In this document: piece after piece, positions 6,367 through 7,989 of the stretch | How the letters are laid out: each line of letters opens with the position of its first letter | How positions within the stretch are numbered: position 1 is the first letter of the stretch | Program-made: the position numbers and the translations under genes | Notes under the pieces: model-generated | The model's input: the letters and a program-made list of their open reading frames with translations, nothing else | Databases searched by the model: none | Told to the model about the DNA's origin: nothing | Origin: Candidatus Rokuibacteriota bacterium | GTDB lineage: Bacteria; Methylomirabilota; Methylomirabilia; Rokubacteriales; CSP1-6 | DNA length: 7,989 nt | Assembly (NCBI GenBank): GCA_003221435.1 | Contig: QHRS01000294.1 | Coordinates: forward strand, 1 to 7,989 | Direction: 5' to 3'

Positions 6367-6489
6367 TCAATCGGCGCCGAGCGATTCGTGGCACTCGTGG
6401 CAGACGGGCTGGACACGCGCCCGCGAGATGAACTGGAGCACGGGCTCGCTGTCGGTCGTGTGCGAGTAGTGGTTCGTGCAGCCAGGCTC
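6367..6489 (-). pseudogene. Orphan 40-codon open frame with a CxxCH motif, possible gene remnant
   Basis: Between a TGA at 6492-6490 and the TGA at 6369-6367 there is an open frame with protein-like composition: C4 in GCTNHYSHTTD, a hydrophobic helix-like VLQFISRARV (17-26), then PVCHECHESLGAD (28-40). It has no ATG; the only near-start is a GTG at 6441. VCHECH contains CxxCH, the covalent heme c attachment motif, and is equally readable as half of a zinc ribbon. There is no signal peptide and no second cytochrome feature, so function cannot be assigned. It could be the C-terminal stub of a gene whose front has been lost. It follows the SIS gene (stop 6508-6506) and precedes the ferredoxin. 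It may also be chance, since short open frames are frequent in GC-rich DNA. Confidence 0.3.
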
Positions 6490-6505
6490 TCAAAACGCCG
6501 ACGCG

Positions 6506-7138
6506 TCAGGACCTGCGCTCGGTGATCGTATCGACCATGCCGTGACAGAGGGAGAGGTGGGCGATCTCGACGAACCCGTAAGAGTGCGACGGCACGTAGA
6601 AGTTCACCTCGCCCTGACGACGGAGCGGGTTGTCGGGGGAGAAGCCGGACATCGTCACGACGCGACACTGCGCTTTCACCGCCGTGGCGACCGCCCGCAA
6701 GATGTTCTCCGACTTGCCCGAGCTCGAGATCGCGATCAGCACGTCCCCGGGATCGGCGAACATCTCGATGGACTTCTCGAACACGTGGGGGTACCCGAAA
6801 TCGTTCGCCACGCACGTGAGCAGCGACGCGTCATTGAACGCGATCGCCCGCATCCCGCCGTTCTTCCAGTAGTCGATGGCCTGGTGGCTGGCGATCGCGG
6901 CACTTCCCCCGTTGCCGACGAACATGACCTTGCGCCCTGATGCCGTCTGGGTCGTGATCATCTCGATCGCCCGCTCGGCGCCGGTGCCGAGGGGAAGCGG
7001 GCGCCCCTCGGCGTCGCCGCATTCAATACGCGTCAGCAGCGCGCCGAGATCGACGAGAAAGACGGGAATCGTCCGGGCTCGTCCCTGTCGGACGGGATGG
7101 CCACGGCCCTGCTGAACTCCGGTGGAGGAGGGCCGCAT
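6506..7138 (-). CDS. SIS-domain sugar-phosphate isomerase, phosphoheptose isomerase (GmhA)-like
   Basis: With the start at ATG 7138 the product has 210 residues. The SIS_2 domain shows VMFVGNGGSAAIASHQAIDY (71-90), DASLLTCVANDFGYPHVFEK (103-122), GDVLIAISSSGKSENILRA (131-149) and VVTMSGF (160-166); the C-terminal helix holds the conserved EIAH (191-194). GmhA-type enzymes turn sedoheptulose 7-phosphate into D-glycero-D-manno-heptose 7-phosphate in the cytoplasm, feeding LPS or S-layer/capsule heptose synthesis. The YWKNGGMRAIAFNDAS variant is, from memory, common in polysaccharide clusters, so the exact sugar is uncertain. The first 25 residues (MRPSSTGVQQGRGHPVRQGR onward) are Arg-rich and unlike relatives, which begin close to FLVDLGALL. 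Therefore the start may be wrong or the 5' end altered. It lies 11 bases after the asparagine-synthase stop. Confidence 0.85.
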   Translation of the reverse strand: MRPSSTGVQQGRGHPVRQGRARTIPVFLVDLGALLTRIECGDAEGRPLPLGTGAERAIEMITTQTASGRKVMFVGNGGSAAIASHQAIDYWKNGGMRAIAFNDASLLTCVANDFGYPHVFEKSIEMFADPGDVLIAISSSGKSENILRAVATAVKAQCRVVTMSGFSPDNPLRRQGEVNFYVPSHSYGFVEIAHLSLCHGMVDTITERRS

Positions 7139-7148
7139 ACGAGGGCGG

Positions 7149-7154
7149 ATTATA
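7149..7154 (-). promoter_or_regulatory. Perfect TATAAT -10 box upstream of the SIS gene
   Basis: Minus-strand TATAAT (7154-7149) matches the sigma70 -10 consensus exactly, in DNA where AT-rich hexamers are rare. The TAA stop of the asparagine-synthase gene (7152-7150) lies inside it. No good -35 is present: the region upstream is GC-rich, and TTCCGA about 15 bases away is the best available. If used, transcription would start only a few bases before ATG 7138, giving a leaderless or nearly leaderless message. Confidence 0.35.
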
Positions 7155-7989
7155 CACCCGCCGCCGGCGTCGGAATCCCGCGCGGCGCGGAGGGCGGCGC
7201 AGCTATCGATGCGACGCGAAACTCGCGATGCCAAAGCTCGAGGATGAGGAGCGCCCACAAGTGATGCGCGTGGTCGGCCTTGCCCAGGACGTGATCGTCG
7301 ACCATACGATCGACTGCGCCCGGCGCGAAGTAGCCGCGGCGGCCGGCCGGCGCGCACAACGTGTCCCGCAGCAGAGCGCTGAGCGGACCCCGAAACCAGC
7401 GCGCGAGCGGAACGGCGAACCCCTGCTTTCCGCGGCCCAGTACTTCCGGCGGCATCAGGTCGGCCGTGGTCGCCCTGAAAAGTCCCTTGAGGTCACGCCG
7501 CGGCACCTTCGGGGCGCGCGCACCTCCAGCGAGTTGGCCATGCTGGCGATGTCGACCTTGACGAGCAGGTCGTTCGGCAGATAGAAGGTCGTGTCCACGA
7601 ATAGCGCCGCATCCAGGCCGTCCAGCCGGGCGACGCGGGCGAAGAGCGGCGCCAGCAGGTCGGACGAGGGCGTCGCCCGGACGCGCGAGAGGAATTCGCC
7701 GGTGTAGAGCCCGCGCTTGTCCGTCTCGGTGAAGCACCCCATCCACTGCGCGTAGCGCTCGGGACGGGACTTGCCGGCCGCCTGGAGAAACCGCACCGGG
7801 CTGGCCTGACCGGGGCGGCGTTCCACCGGGCCGAACGCGCGCCAGAGCGGATCGAGGACGCGCCGGCGGAGCGGTGCGGGAAGGCGTTGATAGACATCAG
7901 CCAGCCGCATGCCGAGCTGGCGGGCGTAGCCGCCGAACAGCTCGTCCCCCGCGTCGCCGGAGACCGCAACCTTCACGTGCTCTCGCGTG
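7150..7989 (-). CDS. asnB: Asparagine synthase-family amidotransferase, C-terminal part, frameshifted near 7510
   Basis: The gene enters from the right edge: TREHVKVAVSGDAGDELFGG is the ATP-binding loop region of the synthetase domain. It continues through LFVDTTFYLPNDLLVKVDIA then SMANSLEVRAP, the classic asparagine-synthase signature. Near 7510 the frame is lost. The next frame gives KVPRRDLKGLFRATTADLMP, then PEVLGRGKQGFAVPLARWF, ending at TAA 7152-7150. Relatives have a LDHxxxEFAA-like stretch of roughly 20 residues between LEVRAP and this lysine-rich segment, so it seems deleted as well as shifted. The enzyme class transfers ammonia from glutamine to an aspartate or sugar-acid carboxyl. 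In polysaccharide loci such copies often amidate sugars or lipid-linked glycans, and the SIS isomerase next door supports this reading. The N-terminal glutaminase domain and the SGGxDS motif lie outside the window. As written, the product is truncated and probably inactive. Confidence 0.85.

Noticed and set aside
1..7989. CRISPR array, insertion sequence, tRNA, rRNA or attachment site
   Set aside because: No spaced direct repeats, transposase or integrase motifs, terminal inverted repeats, or tRNA-like cloverleaf were seen on reading both strands; short or diverged elements could still have been missed by eye.

Overview
The window is very GC-rich and every gene I can support lies on the minus strand, so it reads from high to low coordinates. 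Codon use and protein families (a FadF-like membrane Fe-S reductase, a [2Fe-2S] thioredoxin-fold ferredoxin, YjbQ, and exopolysaccharide genes) fit an uncultured, GC-rich Gram-negative-type bacterium. A Methylomirabilota/Rokubacteria-like or deltaproteobacterial-like source is possible, but I cannot fix the phylum from this sequence alone.

Layout in transcription order. (1) 7989-7150: C-terminal part of an asparagine-synthase-family amidotransferase, cut by the window edge and frameshifted near 7510. (2) 7138-6506: a SIS-domain sugar-phosphate isomerase of the phosphoheptose isomerase type. Genes 1 and 2 look like the end of a polysaccharide or glycoconjugate cluster. (3) 6489-6367: an orphan 40-codon open frame with a CxxCH motif. 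(4) 6302-5985: a small [2Fe-2S] ferredoxin. (5) 5849-3911: a membrane-bound FadF/HdrDE-like Fe-S oxidoreductase with a frameshift near 4247, followed by two genes joined by one-base TGATG overlaps: a YkvA/DUF1232 membrane protein (3911-3564) and a single-pass membrane protein with an OB-fold-like domain (3564-2881). (6) 2740-2312: YjbQ, with its own likely promoter. (7) 2095-1423: broken remains of two regulators typical of the start of exopolysaccharide loci, a winged-helix regulator and a NusG-like antiterminator that keeps only its KOW domain. (8) 1418-408: a Trm112/SAM methyltransferase. (9) 265 to the window edge: the N-terminus of a glycosyltransferase. Parts 7 to 9 look like the promoter-proximal end of a second polysaccharide locus.

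How the genes fit together. The ferredoxin, Fe-S reductase, YkvA protein and OB-fold protein form a plausible redox/membrane module: the reductase would pass electrons between a soluble donor and the quinone pool, while the two small partners have no assigned function. The polysaccharide genes flank this module on both sides.

The most striking property is damage. Four separate genes (asparagine synthase, Fe-S reductase, winged-helix regulator, NusG-like protein) carry frameshifts, and at least three also seem to lack internal codons that relatives normally have. This could be real gene decay or assembly/consensus error; the sequence alone cannot decide. I see no CRISPR array, tRNA, rRNA or insertion sequence, and no convincing evidence for a wholly new system. 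No stretch above about 300 bases is left without a gene or gene remnant.
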